In this document: positions 30,110-33,700 of the stretch, piece by piece
Layout of the letters: each line of letters starts with the position of its first letter
How positions within the stretch are numbered: the first letter of the stretch is position 1
Source: Phoronis australis
Lineage: Eukaryota; Phoronida; Phoronidae
Assembly (NCBI GenBank): GCA_002633005.1
Contig: NMRA01000025.1
Location: 286,146-319,845 of the forward strand
DNA: 33,700 bases
Direction of reading: 5' to 3'
The notes under the pieces: model-generated
Seen by the model: only the letters and a program-made list of their open reading frames with translations
The model's database searches: none
What the model was told of the DNA's origin: nothing
Translations under genes and position numbers: made by a program

Positions 30110-32185
30110 ACCGTGAATAATACGCTTACAAGGAAGTCACGCCTTTCTAAACATATGCGGGAATTTTCACCGCTCGTCCTTCTGAGCGGCTTTTACCAGG
30201 ATCAAAGAGAGCGCGGCGCCTTAGTCATTGTGATGACCGCATTGCCCGATGCGAGCAAGACCCAACTAAGTGTAATTACCTGACCATAAACTGTATTAAA
30301 CATCTCTGATTGTACATAATTGCGAATTTTCAAAATGCATTTACCACTAATTTTCGTTAAAAACGAATACCACGGCGGTATTGAGCTGGAAAAAAACTTC
30401 CAATTACGGTTTTCGATTTTTAAAAATCGATGAACTAATAATCTAAAAAGTACAACCATTGGGTACGATTGAAGATAAACTACTGCGCATATTGATATAC
30501 TCGGTGGATATACAAACGCTGATCAGAGTTAACAATATCGCATGGATTCATTTTTTAAAAATCTTTCAATCTCGTTTAATCAAATTTTAGACCAGAAAAT
30601 AGTTGTACTTAACTTGTACCCACTTTTCATTTTTTATTACTGACAAAGAGCTAAAATAGTTATATAGTCAGTGCCACCGAAATTGTCCAAAGATTCCAAA
30701 TCTTCAGTTCTGGTTATCACCATATTTGCACTTTTGTATATATTTTATGATTTGAGTTATAATAAAGATTAAACTTTAATGACACGTGAAATGTTTAGTG
30801 TAGGCTTACTTGTTATGTGGAAAGTTCAGGGATGGGCTCACAATAAACTTAACTAATTAAGTTTCGCTGGCGATCAAAATCTACCACTGTTTTGGTACTT
30901 CAAGTTTAAAACTTAGATAAAAAGTTATCAACCCGTTTCCGGTAAGAAAAAAAAAACAAGTGGGCAGAAGCATTAAAAATTAAGTAACAAAACCAATGTG
31001 AAGCATATCGTTCCTTTGGGAAGTGGCTCTTTGTGAAGATAAACACAACTTAACCTTTTTTGTCATTTTGTAATATTTTTAATGTATCAAGTTAAAACTA
31101 CTCTCCAGAGTTGCAGTCTGTAACTCTGCAAATGTCAGAGAAAACCACATTGAGGGTACTAACAACAACCATTGTTGAGACAGTTATTGCTAGCTATTAC
31201 CTTTCCACTTCATTAGCTCAGATCTACATCAATTCAAAAGGCGTGCTGAATAGGTATCCTAAAAGTTGTCTGGGGCTAAGGGAATCTGAGCTGTGACCAG
31301 TGTAATCCAGAAATTCTCCACATGAATATTTGGAAGTGAGATATTGAATGCTCTGGCTGTGATGATAGCATTCGTGCTTAGTCTACCAACATATGCCCCC
31401 TCCCTGCTCTATCCACATTTTTTCAATTTAACATATGGATCACACTGTTTGGTGCATACACTGTCTCAAGAATTTGAAACATGTTGCCTGACATTACGTA
31501 TTCAATAAATCCCAGAAAGCTCATCTCAGTATGAAATCCGCCAAGCCTGGCTAGGAACAAGTGACTGCAGATCACTGTCGTTTGGTTTGCTGGCACTAAT
31601 TTCCTCTCAAATCAGTTACCTATGTTCATAAAAAGCATGCATATTACACCAGTTTTGAGTAATAAATGCTACTAAACATTTAATTATTAACTTTTTGTAA
31701 CAACAATTTATTTTTCATCAAATTCAGGTGAAATCAGCTGCCAGGTTCTCCACTCATGTCAGTAGCAGACGAAATCTTTGCATGGGAACAACTGATAACA
31801 TCTCCAAGAGCAAAGCCACTTCCTGCCCAATGCGATTCAGGATTTCTCATGTTTTGAATAAGCCAATAATTCCACCAGAATTACACATTCTTCTAACAAA
31901 TATTATTTTTGATGCCTCAAATTTTACAGAAAAATAATTGAGTGTGTGAAATTCCGTATGAAAATTTAACTAACATAAAAGCCTTTTCTGAAAAAATAAA
32001 TTTTACATTAAATAATCTAAAATGTGATTAAAATTCCACATTTAGTACCTAACTCTTAAAAACAAACTTTATAAAGAATCAACTCATTAAGCCTAATTGT
32101 AGATTGTAAAATGTTTTTGTGTAAATACTTCTCAGTTTACAAGCAACGTTTGCAGAATGCACATGCAGTAAATTGGAGTAATTTG
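30110..32185. other. Intergenic, no recognised feature
   Basis: AT-rich, with no recognisable exon, RNA gene or repeat pair. A 69-codon plus frame (31728-31937) follows an acceptor-like ATTCAG but has no known motif. Confidence 0.4.
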
Positions 32186-32189
32186 TGAG

Positions 32190-32670
32190 TTGGCGGTCAT
32201 TTTGTCAGCCATCTTGATTTTTTTCTCCAATCAGTGACCAACTGTAAGGTCCAGATATTTTCGATTGTCTAACAAATGCATAGAAATTTTGCCATTTTCA
32301 GGGCAAAATATGAAAAGAAGTTTTGCAACAAGTACCTATTTGCCATTTCGGCCGCCATTTTATCGGCCATATTGGTTTTATTTTACGGAAAATTGGCATC
32401 TTTTGATTGGTATGCCTGTTATGAAAAGTATATAACCAATGACAAGCTTTACTGAGTTATTTCCAGCTGTTGCATAAGAGTAACATGCCAAAAAGCAGTA
32501 AACACCGGTTTTGGCAGCCATTTTCCGCCATCTTGAAAAACCGACTTCCGCCACTCCGATTTCGGTAGACTTTTTTGTGTCACCAAGGGGTGTTTGAAGA
32601 TGCCATGTATGCAAAAAACCTTGTGTTGCAATTTTTCTAGGTTGGGCCCTCTGGAACTCTAGAATGACTG
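32190..32670 (-). repeat. ATGGC-rich interspersed repeat, copy 2, about three internal units
   Basis: In minus orientation 32670 to about 32510 matches copy 1 at 29344-29494. The element then seems to continue as further diverged units, each centred on an AAGATGGC/ATGGCCGCC-type block: CCGCCATCTTG (32525-32535), GCCGCCATTTT (32351-32361) with GGCCAT (32365-32370), and GCCATCTTG (32208-32216). The unit spacing is about 160 bp. Confidence 0.65.
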
Positions 32671-32678
32671 CACTATTA

Positions 32679-32690
32679 CAGGGCTGCGAA
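32679..32690 (+). mobile_element. hAT-like terminus (single end)
   Basis: CAGGGCTGCGAA resembles the terminal inverted repeats of many animal hAT elements (CAGRG start). No matching right end and no 8-bp duplication were found, so this is only a suggestive end motif. Confidence 0.2.
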
Positions 32691-32699
32691 ATTGTTGGT

Positions 32700-33700
32700 T
32701 TTGCTAAACAAACCCGTAGCTGTGAGCAGTCCTTGGAGAGATACTCCTAGCACTAGGTAGATGGTGACGCGCTGTTAATTGAAGAAACACACTCGGCGAC
32801 AGTAAAGATTGAATAAAATGTTCATCAAATTTGAACAGCTCTACATGATTTTATCTCACAATTCACTTCAACAGTTATTCTATATTTTTTTATAAAATAC
32901 TTCGATTTTCTTACTTGGATGTGTTTTTCTTTTACTTTTTTTAGAGTTCAGATGGGCGTGATGTCCAGGGAACACAGAACTCTGAATAATTACCGTCTAA
33001 AAACTGCATCGGTTATCATTATCAGGTTATCGGGTTTTCAAAAGCGATTTGGCCATTTAAGAAAGCGAGATTTGTGTAATTATTAACTGGCATTATTCGA
33101 TCAACAAAAACAATTTTAAGTTTACACTTAAAGTCAACAAAAAGTAACTTAAGCACAAATTTCAAACTATTTCTTGAAGACCGGAGAGGCATGCAAATTC
33201 ACCCGGCCGTCCACCCGAGCAAGCTACGTCGTTGTTTTTGGTAACGTTCAACGCATCTGGCACGGCAGTCCAGGACTTGATTTCGTTCTCAAATGCCTAT
33301 TCTAGACCATGGGCTCTAGGGCACAGTAGGCTTATAAATCCATTTCTATGACCATTTTGAGAGAGAGAGCGTTTTTGTTTCGATGTTTTTATATGTCAAA
33401 AAATCATTGTATTTTATAAAAGTAAAAAGCCCCCACGCTTAAACTTGACCTTTAATTTAGCTGATTCTGCAAATTGAAATGGAATAGTACATATTTAAAA
33501 ACAATGATATTAGATGTCCAGAAGGGGTGATAACATTCCCCGGGGTTGCACTAAGTCATAAAAATACACTGTTTGTTATTTTTCACTTTAAATGTGAATA
33601 TAAGGCAAATTTCTGAATTTATGAGCGCAGCTAGGTTGTGACTGAAATTTGGAACTACCATTCGAAACTTTTGATGCTGTTGTTGAAGTTGCAGTCAGAA
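32700..33700. other. Intergenic, no recognised feature
   Basis: No supported gene, RNA gene or repeat pair. A short GAGAGAGAG run occurs near 33360. Confidence 0.4.

Overview
The window is animal nuclear DNA. It has a spliced gene with GT-AG introns and metazoan-type intron positions, and it is AT-rich, gene-poor and full of short inverted-repeat transposon remnants. The only complete gene is RAB28. It keeps an animal-type CaaX tail and reads like an invertebrate orthologue of the human protein. Many short TIR elements and repeated TAGGCCTA 8-mers fit a marine invertebrate, possibly a non-vertebrate deuterostome. That last step is inference from style and was not tested.

Layout. Positions 1-444 hold the first coding exon of an ARH3-type ADP-ribosylhydrolase gene on the minus strand; the rest of that gene runs off the left edge. 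Positions 445-709 are a compact head-to-head intergenic region with ETS-type and CRE motifs, probably a bidirectional promoter. RAB28 follows on the plus strand: six coding exons from 710 to 6459 and a 3' UTR probably ending just after an AATAAA at 7621. Introns 3 and 4 each carry a copy of one long-TIR MITE family.

From about 7.65 kb to the right end (26 kb) I recognise no complete gene. The region holds repeats instead: two copies of a MITE family with CATG-GCG-ACCCAG ends and 5-bp target duplications (16788-17010 and 28543-28806); a fold-back element (21967-22910) whose arms are built from about seven degenerate 21-bp units; a TTAA-flanked MITE (23090-23337); a web of near-identical 21-mers in direct and inverted order (17951-18385); a 19-bp triple tandem repeat (19007-19063); and two copies of a repeat rich in YY1-like AAGATGGCGG motifs (29344-29494 and 32190-32670).

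Two possible first exons of otherwise unseen genes lie in the right half. One is a signal-peptide-like exon with consensus splice sites (26945-27047, plus). The other is a type II membrane-anchor-like exon (26161-26349, minus). Both are predictions only. ARH3 (ADP-ribose removal) and RAB28 (ciliary and vesicular small GTPase) have no known joint pathway, so their link here is probably shared promoter architecture. Nothing resembles a prokaryotic operon, a CRISPR array or a virus.
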